Shown: positions 11,490-21,931, counted from the first letter of the stretch. The stretch is 64,000 nucleotides of DNA from Podochytrium sp. JEL0797 (GCA_027596195.1 JADGJG010000009.1:1-64000), one strand, 5' to 3'. Notes: generated by a model from the letters alone, not told the origin. Numbers and translations are program-made.

Positions 11490-13538
11490 TCACCACGACG
11501 GATTCACATCGTCCCATGCGTTCTCAAGAGCAGCTGCCCCATTCGCCTTGGCCTTGTTGAACTGCTCCCACGAATCCATCCCACTGGCCCCCGCTTCAGC
11601 TCCTTTTCCAGTCATCGAATCCCTCAAGGCCGCCAAATCGGCAGGAAGCGGGCGCCCGCGCAACGCATTCGCCACTGAAGGATGCAGATCGTCGTCTGAA
11701 TCTTCATACTCGGCCGGATCGTGTGATTGAATCGGTTGGATCGCAGTTGGGTTGCTGGTATTGAGTTGGTGTGTGCTGCCGTCGAAAATTTCCTCGTTGT
11801 TTTCAAACATCATTTCCGAGTCGATTCGTTTGGGATCCGGTCGTGTCGGGGATGCGATGAGTTCGGATGAGATGGAAGACCTAGGGGAGGCTTCGGTGAT
11901 GGGGGCAGGGGTCACGGCGAGTGAGGTGATCAGATCGTGCCAGAAAACAGTGCTGTCATCGGTGTTGGATTTGATCTGTGGGTGTAGCGAAATTAATTCC
12001 AAAACAAGTTGAGAGCATAAAACGCCCGTTACCGTGACTTTGTCCTTGAACATTCCACCCGTCGTGCTTTTGACAGTAAACTCCTTTCCTTCCCTCCCGT
12101 TGTCCAACGTCATAATGCACTCGGGGAGGTACAGGCTGAACTCGGCGTCACCCAATTTGAAATGACCCACGTCAATCGTGCTCCCAACTTCCACAATCGT
12201 GTCCTTCTTTTCTTCCGCAAATCCGTGCAAGAAGCCCGAGACCGTGAGCACATAATGCGAAGCCTTGTACCCTTTGCTTCTCAGGATTCCCGGAATATTC
12301 CGCAGCATGGTTCCTTCCTTCACAAACTGACACCTCGAGTGATCCATTCCCTCGTATTTGACGTTCCTCGCCACAACTTCAGCCGCAAGACCCTTTTCGA
12401 GACTGTCGGGGTCCACTAGGTTGGTTTTGTTTCGAACCAAGAATAACTGCCAGTCTTGATCGGGATCTAACGCCTCCAGTGCTCGAAGGAGCGCGATTCC
12501 TGGGTCGTTGGCGGGAGCTCCCTTGCTGAGTCGACGCGAAAAGTAAGAATTCAGCGTGGGTTTTAGGAGCTGGATCACGACTTTTTCGAAGACGAGGATA
12601 CGGGATTGCTGATTCACGAGGTTTTTGAGGGTACTAGGGAACTGATCGCGGAGGGTGTGGATGAACCGCTGAAGAACTGGGTGTTTGCGAGATTGAGAAA
12701 GCCATATCAAGACAAGAAACTTCATCTTTGCTCACCCAAGTTGGCAATCCATGGATCTCTTGGGACATCCTTTGGGATATTGCTCAGTTTTGCCTTGTTC
12801 ATGACGCCCTCAGCATCTCCACCCAACAGAATCTTTTGCCGTTCGAGACTCAGGCGCAGCGCCTTCGTGAGCTTCACGTAGGTTTCTCTGTTGTCGTTGA
12901 GCGTCTTGTCGAGTTCCACCCACTCCTTGTCCGCATCAATAGACTTGGAGACAATCTCCTTGAACAGGTCCCGCAGGTTCGGCAGCATCTCGTTTTCGAT
13001 AAAGGTGGCATTGGCAGCATGATCACCCGCGCGATGGTTCTGGGCCTCAATCAAGCCCTTTACAAACTTTTGCATCGTTTCGTCGGATTCAAAGACGGGC
13101 TCGTTGTTGAGGATGATTGGAGTCGCAAAAGTTTTGACTTGGCCCTGGAGGTTCGCAGCCACGCGCTTTTCTTCTGCGAGGATCGATTCGAAATACAGAA
13201 CGTAGCGACGCACAAGCTCGGCCCATCCCTTGAGGCGGTCGAGGTAGATCTGCAAGCGTAAGCTCGAATGAGATTTTACAGGAAGCGATATGAGAACGGA
13301 ACGGAGCTCGAACGAGGCCAGGCACAAATCAACAGGCTCCAGCCGTGGGTTTGATCCTTGCAGAGGGAATGGGACGAACCTTTGTGCCAGAGATTGGGAT
13401 CAAGCCGACTTTGGTCGGGTCGACCAGTGCTCGTTTGCGGGCAGGGAAAAGCTCGTCTTTGGAAAGCCTCGGGCGGGGAGTTTCGCCAGACAGCTGTGGA
13501 GTTCCCTCGCGGTCGGGCGAGGCAAGCGGAGTCGACAT
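11490..13538 (-). CDS. SLM1/2-like F-BAR and PH domain protein
   Basis: SLM proteins bind PI(4,5)P2 at the plasma membrane and act downstream of TORC2, at eisosomes and in actin control. Exon 1 (13538 back to about 13380) encodes a Pro/Ser-rich N-terminus. A second coding block (from about 13254) begins IYLDRLKGWAELVRRYVLYF and continues as a helical F-BAR region. The PH domain starts around QFVKEGTMLRNIPGILRSKG and holds YVLTVSGFLHGF and FSLYLPECIM, a pattern typical of SLM PH domains. The tail is acidic and Pro/Ser-rich (YEDSDDDLHPSVANALRG) and ends DVNPSW. A 57-bp intron (11976-12032) inside the PH domain is a multiple of three and stop-free, so unspliced mRNA would still be translatable. 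Orthology to SLM1 rather than another F-BAR/PH protein is likely but not proven. Confidence 0.7.
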
Positions 13539-13571
13539 TCTTGTGATTTTCTCGAAAATGAATGCGAATAT

Positions 13572-14942
13572 TTATTTCTTCTTTGGTGTCGCCTTGCCGC
13601 CCTTTTTGTCTTTCTTTCCCTTCTTGGCTGGCTTTGCACTCGCCTGTGAAGATAATTAAACTGCGCGTTCGTCTGAAAAGTAAACCAACTCACCTTTCGA
13701 AGGTTCAGCGTGCGCCTCCACCACCGCTGAATCCTGGTCCCTGCCGCAATTCTGGCATTCTCGACTCTCTTTTCTTCCGCCTCGCGCGCTTTTTGTGCTC
13801 TGTCCTCTTCCACAATCTTTTCAAGCTCCTCATACGCAGAAACAAGCTCTTCGAACTTGTCCAAGTCCGCTGTCCGCTTCTGCTTCAGATTTTCCAGCTC
13901 ATTCGATTTGGCCTCCGTATCTTCTTCATATTTGGTCATCCATTCCTGAATCTGGGTTTCAAGCGCCTTCTTCTGACGCGTCAAGAAGTCCACAATCTGC
14001 TGACAAGCGCGCTGTTCAAGCTGGATGCTCTTGTGCTTCACTGCCTTTTCTTCCACCAGCTCAACCTCGTGTGTTTGGCATCTCTGTCTCACGCTATTCT
14101 CGTGTGCTTTCGTTTCCTTTTTGATGTATTTTTGCTCGGAATTCGTGAGACGGTTGATTTCTTGGATCGTGTCCTTGAGTTGCTGAATCACTTGGTTTCG
14201 ATCGTTGATTTCTTCCTCCAGCAGTTTGCGTTCGTTGGTGAGTTCCTTCTGCAGTCCGCGTTGGAGTTCCGACGCTTCTTTCTCTCTGAAGTTCAAAGTT
14301 TAGTCAAGCAGAGCCTACAAGCTACCCAAACGAATGTATTCTAGACATATTACCTATTGATGGTGTTTTGTAGTGTGTTTTTCTTCTTCTTTTCCTCTTC
14401 GACCGCGTTCGCCAAACTATCGAATCGATATTCGCGAAGCTCTCGAATGCTTTTACTAATCAGAGCCTGCAGACTGCTTTGTTCATTCTGAATCTTGATC
14501 AAATTTTGGGACACGCTTGGGTGGGACTTGAGGTTTTTCGACAACGCTGTAAAGTAGTAGCGTGATCAGTGTTTGAAAAACAGCAACAACAGAATCTTCC
14601 GATATACCGTGAGTGCTTTGCTGGAGCTCGTTCGTGACATCGTTGATTGCCAGCTGATTCTCTTTGAACTTTGTCTTATTGGGCAGGGATTTGAGCTTCT
14701 CTTGATCCACAACGAGATCTTGGAATCGTGTTTCGAGTGTCCGTTGATCGCGCAAGATGCGCGTGATTTCTTCGCCCAACTGGCGAGTGAAAGATTACCG
14801 TGTTGCCCTCAGTTAGTTTCGTTCAAACTAACGGCAGTCAACGAACCGGCTTCGTGTCTCCTTTCACTACATCTTGAGAGATATCTCCCAAGACTGCGAG
14901 CTGCTCTAACGCGTCCTCGAAGATGGCGATGTAACATTGCAT
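13572..14942 (-). CDS. IQCG: IQCG/DRC9, nexin-dynein regulatory complex subunit
   Basis: DRC9 (IQCG) belongs to the nexin-dynein regulatory complex that links outer doublets and tunes ciliary bending; its IQ motif binds calmodulin. The N-terminal exon encodes FEDALEQLAVLGDIS, followed after an intron by LGEEITRILRDQRTLETRF. The middle is coiled coil and includes EWMTKYEEDTEAKSNELENL. The IQ segment reads AGTRIQRWWRRTLNLRK, and a last small exon gives a Lys/Gly-rich tail (KKGKKDKKGGKATPKKK), as in animal and algal DRC9. I estimate about 365 residues. ATG at 14942 gives MQCYIAIFED; an upstream coding exon near 15063 (IDRFEELTQR, no ATG) is possible, so the true start may lie further out. Confidence 0.88.
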
Positions 14943-15251
14943 TTTTGAAAAATTTGTCACCAGCGGCAACACCATGCATGCACCCATTTGAAGAATCAAC
15001 AGGGAAATTTCCGGTTTTCACGCATGATACCCTCTGAGTTAGCTCCTCGAACCGATCAATCACCTTGTTGTCGTGAAGCTTCAGTCACCCGCCTGCCCCC
15101 GGTTCTTTCGAACATTGGCAACCGATTTCTCCCACACATCACTCCGAATTGACTTCGAATTTGCTACATCGCTTCCTTCCACCTCTCCCTTCGAGCTGTC
15201 CACAATCCACTTGCGCATTTCGCAAATCCGCCAAAAAACTTGTCTCCAAAA
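14943..15251. other. Divergent intergenic region
   Basis: About 310 bp between the outward-facing DRC9 and capping-enzyme genes. It contains a minus-strand patch (15030-15063) that could be an extra DRC9 exon, judged only from the reading IDRFEELTQR followed by GTATCA. Otherwise nothing distinctive is visible. Confidence 0.4.
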
Positions 15252-16586
15252 ATGCTGCCTTCGATACCTGGGATTCCCGTCGAGGGCCAGCAGCTCTCGG
15301 ACCTCCGCACTCACATGGCGCGGCTCTTTGGACAGGAAGTCTCTGACCGGCGGTTGGTTCTCCTTGCGTTGCTGTCAACCTGTGCTGACTCCTCTGCCAG
15401 TGAGCCCCGCTTTCCCGGCGCACAGCCCATCTCGTTCAACTCGAGCCACCTGCAGCTGCTCGAGGAAGAAAACTTCTTTGTCAGCGAGAAAGCCGACGGC
15501 ATCCGATGTCTGCTGATTGCTACGAGGAACCCGCAGACAGGGCAATACGAAACCTTCCTCGTCGACCGCAAGAACTCGTATTACAAAATCAACGTGCCCC
15601 TGCCAAAGCCGGATAACATTCACGAATTCCAGAGAGACACGGTGTTGGATGGCGAGCTGGTTCTCGACATCGACAAGGGTGTGGTGAGTTAGCGCTTGAA
15701 AATATGCGTCCTTGCTCGCTTTGCCTCGATTTCTCACGGCTTCGGAATTGCAGCAAATCCTCTGGTTCCTGCTGTTCGATTGCATGGTGTCCATGGGCCA
15801 GAGTTTGATTGACAAGCCGTTCACCAAGCGGCTTGGACGGCTTAAGGAGCATGTCATCCGGCCATACAAGCAGTTATACCGCGAAGACCCACACTACGCG
15901 CGGAATTTGCCATTCAGGTAAGACCTGGTGGCTCGTGGAATCGAAAACGGAATGTGGGGGTAATCGGACATGTTTTGACTTTTTCACCCATCCGCTCGCG
16001 CAGATTAGATATCAAACCTCTCGAATTAGCCTACCATGTCGGGAAAGTGTTCGAACAGATTCCGCATTTGAAGCACAAGAACGACGGCGTCATTTTCACC
16101 TCCTCTGTCGCTCCATACGCGATCGGAACCTGTCAAAAGATGCTGAAATGGAAACCGAGCGAGGAAAACACGGTTGATTTCTTTCTGGAGGGGCCCGATG
16201 CCGAAGGCAAATATGTGTTGAAGTTGTGGCACGGAAGAGATGGGCATCAATACTTTGGGCCGTTCACGCCGGACGAGAAGTTGGGAGAAGAGTGAGTCTT
16301 GTCGCGTTTTACGTTTCTGTTCAGTGTATTGATTGGCGTTTCTTGTCACAGATGGTACTATAACCCTCCGCCGCATGGATCTATTATTGAGTGTCGGTAT
16401 GACCCAAACTGGCCCGGATCGTGGCGATTCAGTCGCTTCCGTGACGACAAGGAGAATGCGAACCACATCAGTGTGTACCGTAGCATCATGGATTCTATTG
16501 CCGACAACGTGGACCAGGAGGCAATAGTGTCCCATGCAGGAGCGATTCGCGATCAATGGAAGCTGAGAAATGAGCAATCTCATTGA
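15252..16586 (+). CDS. CEG1: mRNA guanylyltransferase (capping enzyme)
   Basis: This enzyme transfers GMP from GTP to the 5' diphosphate end of nascent mRNA through a covalent Lys-GMP intermediate. The nucleotidyl-transferase motif I is EKADGIR, the Lys being the GMP acceptor. Further signatures are the preceding [18 protein letters not shown] (motif III), [13 protein letters not shown] (motif V) and [14 protein letters not shown] (motif VI/OB fold). There is no RNA triphosphatase domain, as expected for fungi, where the triphosphatase is separate. Introns are 15353-15400, about 15684-15753, about 15919-16003 and about 16292-16351. The first is 48 bp, a multiple of three and stop-free. ATG 15252 is preferred over an upstream TTG in the same frame. 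The gene lies head-to-head with DRC9. Confidence 0.93.
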
Positions 16587-16642
16587 ATAAAGCGTTATTC
16601 AATCTTTTCGAAATTGTCAGTTTTTTTTTGAGATTTCCACCG

Positions 16643-17569
16643 ATGAGCCTGATGTACCAACCGCAGCAGACGATGATCAATCAGGGACCACCCCCTCCCG
16701 CGCCCCAGTTTGACAACGTGATGATGGGAATCGGATTTCTCGCGTCCGTGTGCTTTAGCCCTCCAATCGCTGCGATTGGCCTTTGCTGCGCGCCATTTGA
16801 AGACACGGTTTTTCGCGCCAGTTATTCGAGAGGAGTCTCGGCGGGTTTCACGTTGTGGGGAATCATTGTGATTGCACTTGCGTTCGTCTATCAAAATGAC
16901 GTGTGTGTGCCTACTTACTCGCTACTTTATTCCACGGATCCCACGTCCCTCTGCAACTCTGCATGCTCGCTTTACCTCTACTTTCTGATCCCAATCGGAG
17001 TCGTCAGTCTGATCATTGGACTCAGCATGTTCCGCAACAGCTTGTACATTTTGAACACGCCGTCGCGACGCGTTCAAAACCAAACCACGATCGTGATGAT
17101 TCCGGGACAGCCATACCAACAAATGAGTGCCCCACAGGGATACGTCCAGCAAGGATATAATTCGTCCCAACTAGGATATCCTCAGCAACAGCAGGGATAC
17201 CCGTCACGTCCGAATTCGCAACAAGGATACCAACCCCCTCCCCAACAAGGATACCAGCCACCTCCAAATCCCCAGCAAGGATATGCACAATCCCCACAAC
17301 AAGGATATCCACAGCCCGCGCAACAAGGATACCAGCCACAAGGATACGCACAATCTCCACAACAAGGATTCCCCCTGCAACAAGGGTACGCACCCAGACT
17401 CAGCTTGGAGAGCCTCGCGCTGCAAATTCAAGTTCCAAGACTCTTGGAGGTGAAAGGAGGAATGGATGAAGTCATGATGTCTGACCATCAGCAGCTGCAT
17501 GATAGGTATGGCATCACGAGTGATGAGTATATGAGACTCAAAACGTACAAAAAGTCAATTGGGCAATGA
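16643..17569 (+). CDS. Unrecognised multi-pass membrane protein, array member 1
   Basis: First and most divergent member of a five-gene tandem array; I recognise no known family. Residues ~25-50 ([20 protein letters not shown]), ~68-90 and ~115-140 look like three membrane spans. The loop before the third is Cys-containing ([10 protein letters not shown]). A long tail follows, made of Gln-Gln-Gly-Tyr-Pro-type repeats (about 14 QGY units), typical of flexible or phase-separating segments. The last ~57 residues form a different, well-structured module ([13 protein letters not shown] ... DRYGIT ... YKKSIGQ) shared almost unchanged with members 2 and 3. No intron is visible, unlike most neighbours. 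ATG 16643 lies only 56 bp after the capping-enzyme stop; an open frame extends further 5' without ATG. Confidence 0.8.
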   Translation: MSLMYQPQQTMINQGPPPPAPQFDNVMMGIGFLASVCFSPPIAAIGLCCAPFEDTVFRASYSRGVSAGFTLWGIIVIALAFVYQNDVCVPTYSLLYSTDPTSLCNSACSLYLYFLIPIGVVSLIIGLSMFRNSLYILNTPSRRVQNQTTIVMIPGQPYQQMSAPQGYVQQGYNSSQLGYPQQQQGYPSRPNSQQGYQPPPQQGYQPPPNPQQGYAQSPQQGYPQPAQQGYQPQGYAQSPQQGFPLQQGYAPRLSLESLALQIQVPRLLEVKGGMDEVMMSDHQQLHDRYGITSDEYMRLKTYKKSIGQ

Positions 17570-17685
17570 GCGACAGCGGAGGATGTTTAAAGGGTAGATG
17601 GATCGGCGTTATTTCTTTCCTTTTCTCTTTCGCATCAATCAAATCTTCTTGTGCATTTTCGCGTGTTTTGAAATTTGTCACGAAA

Positions 17686-18537
17686 ATGTATGGAGGTTTC
17701 ACCCCAGCCGGCGGGGGCGGTGTACCGTTCGACGCAAATCCAACCGCTCCAGTCAATCCTCCAGAGTTTGATTTATCCATCCTGACAATGGGCTTATTCG
17801 CATCAATCTGTTTCACGCCATATTTGGCATCCATCGGCCTCTGTGTTGCTGATCGAGCAAACGTGATTTTTCGCGCTTCTTACAGCCGTGGCGTTGGAAT
17901 CGGTTTCTGCATCTATGGAGGCGCCATCATTGCTCTCACTGTTTACCTGAAAACATACGTTTGCCTCCCGCTGTGCATGGACAACCTGAATACGACATCG
18001 ACAAGCTACTATTCCGAAAGTAGCTTTTACGCGTACAACAGCTTTAACAGCTTCAATTACGAAGAAAACCTCAGCTACTGCGAAACATCCTGTTCATTAT
18101 GTTATCTGTCGTTTCCCTTCGCGATTATCGGGATTATCGTCGGATTCGCCATGATCAAACGCAGCAAGGTGATTCTGAACGGGACCGTTCGGCCAATAAT
18201 GATCCAGGTTGCAGCCAATTATCCGCCTGGAGCTATCGGATATCGACAACAGCATCGTCGCGCTCGGTTTGCTCAGAGACACGAGTTTCGCACGGCATCT
18301 CCGTACGCGTTTGCCGGGCCACCGAATCAACAGCCACCACCGACTTCGCCTTATGCACCTCGTAGGTTGAGTTTGGAGAGTCTCGCTCTTCAGATTCAGG
18401 TTCCCAAGCTGTTGGATGTGAAAGGGGGGATGAATGAAGTCATGATGTCGGATCACGAGCAGTTGCGTGATCGGTATGGAATAACTAATGAAGAGTTTAT
18501 GAGGATCAAGGCGTATAAAAAATCTATTGGGCAGTAA
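17686..18537 (+). CDS. Unrecognised multi-pass membrane protein, array member 2
   Basis: An intronless 283-residue member. The N-terminus (MYGGFTPAGGGGVPFDANP) leads into three likely membrane spans (about residues 33-57, 73-92 and 143-165). Between spans 2 and 3 is a loop rich in Tyr, Ser and Asn with Cys on both sides (YVCLPLC and CETSCSLC), possibly disulfide-bonded outside the cytosol. The QGY repeats of member 1 are replaced by a shorter Pro/Gln/Tyr/Ala region, followed by the same C-terminal module. Its first ~255 coding bases differ from member 3 at only about five sites, then the two diverge abruptly. The short leader TTTGTCACGAAAATG before the ATG is also copied in the array. Confidence 0.85.
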   Translation: MYGGFTPAGGGGVPFDANPTAPVNPPEFDLSILTMGLFASICFTPYLASIGLCVADRANVIFRASYSRGVGIGFCIYGGAIIALTVYLKTYVCLPLCMDNLNTTSTSYYSESSFYAYNSFNSFNYEENLSYCETSCSLCYLSFPFAIIGIIVGFAMIKRSKVILNGTVRPIMIQVAANYPPGAIGYRQQHRRARFAQRHEFRTASPYAFAGPPNQQPPPTSPYAPRRLSLESLALQIQVPKLLDVKGGMNEVMMSDHEQLRDRYGITNEEFMRIKAYKKSIGQ

Positions 18538-18654
18538 ACGGCAGCGGAGGGTGGATGTGTTTAGCGCTATTTCTTTCCTTTCCCTTTACTAAGTAATCTT
18601 ATCGTTTCTCGCGTGCACGCATTTTAGGCGGGGTTTTGAAATTGTCACGAAAAT

Positions 18655-19413
18655 ATGTATGGAGGTTTCACCCCAGCCGGCGCGGGCGGTGTACCGTTCG
18701 ACGCAAATCCAATCGCTCCAGTCAATCCTCCAGAGTTTGATTTATCCATCCTGACAATGGGCTTATTCGCATCAATCTGTTTCACGCCATATTTGGCATC
18801 CATCGGCCTCTGTGTTGCTGATCGAGCAAACGTGATTTTTCGCGCTTCTTACAGCCGTGGCGTTGGAATCGGTTTCTGCATATATGGAGGCGCCATCCTT
18901 GCTCTCACCTCGTATCTGAAATCATATGTCTGCGTCCCGATGTGCATGGACAGCATGAACACGACATCGTCCCGTTACTACACGTACAATAGCTTCGAAT
19001 ACGCATACAACAGCAGCTACTGCGAATCATCCTGCTCATTATGTTATCTGTCGTTTCCGTTCGCGATTGTCGGGATTATCGTCGGATTCGCCATGATCAA
19101 ACGCAGCAAGATCATTCTGAACGGGTCTGTTCGGCCAATGATCCAGGTGACGGCGAGATATGCTCCTCCATACGCGTTTGCCGCGCCACCGTATCAACAG
19201 CCGTCATATCCACCACCGACTTCGCCTTATGCGTCTCGCAGATTGAGTTTGGAGAGTCTTGCACTGCAGATTCAGGTTCCGAAGCTGTTGGACGTGAGAG
19301 GGGGGATTGATGAAGTGATGGTGTTGGATCACCAGCAGTTGCGCGATCGGTATGGGATAACGAATGAAGAGTATATGAGGATCAAGGCGTATAAGAAATC
19401 AATTGGGCAGTGA
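18655..19413 (+). CDS. Unrecognised multi-pass membrane protein, array member 3
   Basis: An intronless 252-residue member with the same plan as member 2: Gly/Pro-rich start, three likely spans, Tyr/Ser-rich Cys-flanked loop (shorter here), Pro/Tyr linker (PPYQQPSYPPPTSPY) and the C-terminal module ending YMRIKAYKKSIGQ. In the module it differs from member 2 at a handful of positions (GGIDEVMVLDHQQL here, GGMNEVMMSDHEQL there). The upstream leader is again close to TTGTCACGAAAAT. A poly-G tract of about 14 follows the stop (about 19422-19436). Confidence 0.85.
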   Translation: MYGGFTPAGAGGVPFDANPIAPVNPPEFDLSILTMGLFASICFTPYLASIGLCVADRANVIFRASYSRGVGIGFCIYGGAILALTSYLKSYVCVPMCMDSMNTTSSRYYTYNSFEYAYNSSYCESSCSLCYLSFPFAIVGIIVGFAMIKRSKIILNGSVRPMIQVTARYAPPYAFAAPPYQQPSYPPPTSPYASRRLSLESLALQIQVPKLLDVRGGIDEVMVLDHQQLRDRYGITNEEYMRIKAYKKSIGQ

Positions 19414-19508
19414 ACGATAGTGGGGGGGGGGGGGGGTTTCTGGATTTGGTCGGCGCGTCGCCGAAGTAATCAAATTCTTTTGTTGGGAGTTGAAAATTTG
19501 TCACGAAA

Positions 19509-20111
19509 ATGCCGTTCGACGCAGATCCGATCGATCCAGTCATTCCACTACAGTTCGATCTATTGATCCTGGCGATAGGCTTGCTCGTGTCTATTTTCTT
19601 CACACCATGTTTGGCGTCTATCGGCCTCTTCGTGGCGGATCGAGCGCTCCTCGTTTTTCGCGCGTCGTACAGTCGTGGCGTTGGAATCGGCTTCTGCATT
19701 AGCGGAGTAGGCATCATTGCTCTTACCGTCTCCCTCAAACTATTTATTTGTCTCCCAATGTGCTCGGAGAGTTATTACTCGGGCAGCAGTTTCGGATCAC
19801 TACCCCTCAACAGCTCCAATACTAACGGCTCCACTCCTATCGCGAAAAATAACATCGCCAACGACGAAACCCTCAGCTCCTGCGATGCATCCTGTTCATT
19901 GTATTATTTGGGGTTCCTTTTCGCAATTATCTCTTTTATAGCTGGAGTCGTGATGATCAAACGCAGCAAGGTGATTCTCACCGGGTCTGTTTGGCCAATG
20001 AGCCAGGGAGCAGCCGGCCATGGTGTCGGATCACGAAAAGTTGCGTGATCGGTATGGGATAACAAAGGAGAATATAGGATTAGGGCGTACAAAAAATCAA
20101 TTGGGCAGTGA
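19509..20111 (+). pseudogene. Array member 4, C-terminally decayed
   Basis: The open frame (19509-20048, 179 residues) starts at MPFDADPIDPVIP, lacking the Gly-rich leader of members 2 and 3, keeps the three spans and the Cys-flanked loop, then ends in an unrelated tail after VILTGSVWPMSQG. Immediately downstream and in another frame, 20024-20111 still reads SDHEKLRDRYGIT and then the degraded end of the C-terminal module. A deletion removed the linker and the front of the module and shifted the frame. The truncated product could still be made as a membrane protein without the module, so pseudogene status is an inference. Confidence 0.7.
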
Positions 20112-20215
20112 ACGATAGCGGAGGATGGATTTGGTCGGCGCTATTTCTTTTTTTCTTTCGCTTGTCGCCGAAGTAATCAATTTATAACTTATGTTTCGGA
20201 AAAAATTGTCACGCA

Positions 20216-20692
20216 ATGCCGTTCGACGCAGATCCGATCGCTCCAGTTATTCCACTAGACTTCGATGCATTGATCCTAGTAATGGGCCTGCTCGCGTCTA
20301 TTTGCTTCACCCCTTACTTGGCGTCCATCGGCCTCTTCGTGGCGGATCGAGCACTCCTCGTCTTTCGCGCGTCCTACAGTCGTGGCGTTGGAATCGGCTT
20401 CTGCATTAACGGATTAGGCTGCATTCTTCTTACCCTCTATCTCAAAATCCATTGTATCCTAATGTGCTCGGAAACTTCATATTCGGACAGCAGTTCCAGA
20501 TCTCTGTCGCTCAACGGCTCCGATATCATACCCGATAACTACTTCAATTACGAGGAAGATCGAAGCTCCTGAGATGCTTGTTCATTGTATTATATCGGGT
20601 TCCTTTTCACTATTATCGCATTTATCATTGGAGTGGTGATGATTAAACGAAGCAGCGTGATTCTAAACGGGTCCGTTCGGCCAATGAGATAA
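20216..20692 (+). pseudogene. Array member 5, interrupted by a TGA
   Basis: The frame opens at MPFDADPIAPVIP and runs through two spans to 20572, where a TGA replaces the TGC (Cys) found at this position in member 4. The same frame then continues without further stops through DACSLYYIGFLFTII and VILNGSVRPM to a TAA at 20690-20692. Behind it a short segment (about 20668-20730) is duplicated, and a few codons recalling MMSDYEQL remain near 20740-20760. The linker and most of the C-terminal module are gone. This is the most decayed member of the array. Confidence 0.8.
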
Positions 20693-20879
20693 ATATGAAA
20701 GGGTCTGTTCGGCCAATGAGATAGATATCAGCCAGTTATGATGTCGGATTATGAGCAGTTGCAGATTGGTAGATTACGAATAAAAAATAAAAGAAGGGCA
20801 GTAAAATATTCTTGATAACTTTACTTTCAAAGAGAAGGAGAAAAAAAATAGGGATAACGCGTCGGAAGCCATGTGATTT

Positions 20880-21931
20880 TTATTTTTTCTGCGGACTGAG
20901 AATGCCTTCGAGTTGAGTCTATCATTTGAAAAGGGGCGGAATAAGCGGCTTAGTACAACCATTGCCTCGAATCTAAACATGTGGTTTTACCTTGAGTTGG
21001 ACATTTGTTTTCTTCAAGAAGGCGATTTCTTCCGTGTGTTTTCTCTCCTCCATGGCCCTTCTCTCACTCTCCCTCTTTTCAATCGCCTCGCATTTTGCCT
21101 TCAATTCGAGAACACTTTGTTCAAGTTGACGCTTCTCTTCTTCCAATTCCCTGATCTGCAAAAACCGATCGAAACGCGATCAGCTTTCTGCCGAAGAACG
21201 ACAAAAAAAATAATCACGAACCCGGTTATCCATATCCGATTTCCCTTGCTCCGCTTGAAGCGCTTTTCTCATTCCAAACGCGACAGAACTCTCGTACAAG
21301 GTTTGATACGCTGCAATCGACATTCTGATTTCATCGCGCACGCGGAGGAGGAGTAAGCCACGTTCTTGACACGAGATGGTGACTTGACGAATGAGTTCAT
21401 CTTTTTATAAAATGGATGAGCGTTTTAGACTTGACCGAAAGACAAGGAGGTGCGGGCTCACCAAACGTTTGAATGTACAGTTCACGACGCACAGGACAGA
21501 TTCCCGTTTCTCTCGCTTGTCTCTTTTGAAGCATGTGGTCCAACTGTTCCTGGAGGTTGATGACGTCCAAACGCGTGGCGGGTGTGCTCGAGACACGTTG
21601 AACCCACAACTGTCCGCTTTCGTCCCATTCTCTAAGGAATACGCGTTATTTTTGAATAACCATGATTCAATCAAGTTTCCAGTAAAAAACGCGCGAACCT
21701 GGGCGGCAAAATCGAGTTCAAAATATCCTCCGTCTGCGTCGGGGTCTTGGCTCTCGATTTATCATCGACTGGCGGCAACTTTTTGGCTCCTCCAGCTCCT
21801 GCTGCAATGTTCGCGAGGGGTGGTTTCCCCGATTTATCGCCCACGACAGCCTGCGTTTTGATGTTTCCGTCGGTTCGCGACACGAGGACCGGGTTGTCAT
21901 ATCGCACGAGGGATTGCGAGGGTGTGATCAT
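20880..21931 (-). CDS. DNALI1: DNALI1/p28, axonemal inner-arm dynein light (intermediate) chain
   Basis: p28 is the light chain of several single-headed inner dynein arms in motile cilia. The N-terminal exon reads MITPSQSLVRYDNPVLVSR and ends EDILNSILPPR. The next exons give WVQRVSSTPATRLDV and QARETGICPVRRELY, and the C-terminal coiled coil has KCEAIEKRESERRAMEE followed by a final exon ending LEGILSPQKK. The succession, spacing and total length (about 255 residues) match the family throughout. The last intron runs from about 20918 to 20987 (GTAAAACC...ATAG). ATG at 21929-21931 is unambiguous. It lies tail-to-tail with the membrane-protein array and upstream of STPG2 on the same strand. Confidence 0.95.

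Noticed and set aside
16643..20692. PLAC8-type Cys-rich protein family for the tandem array
   Set aside because: The Cys-rich PLAC8 core (CCxxxCPC type) is missing and there are three spans plus a unique C-terminal module.
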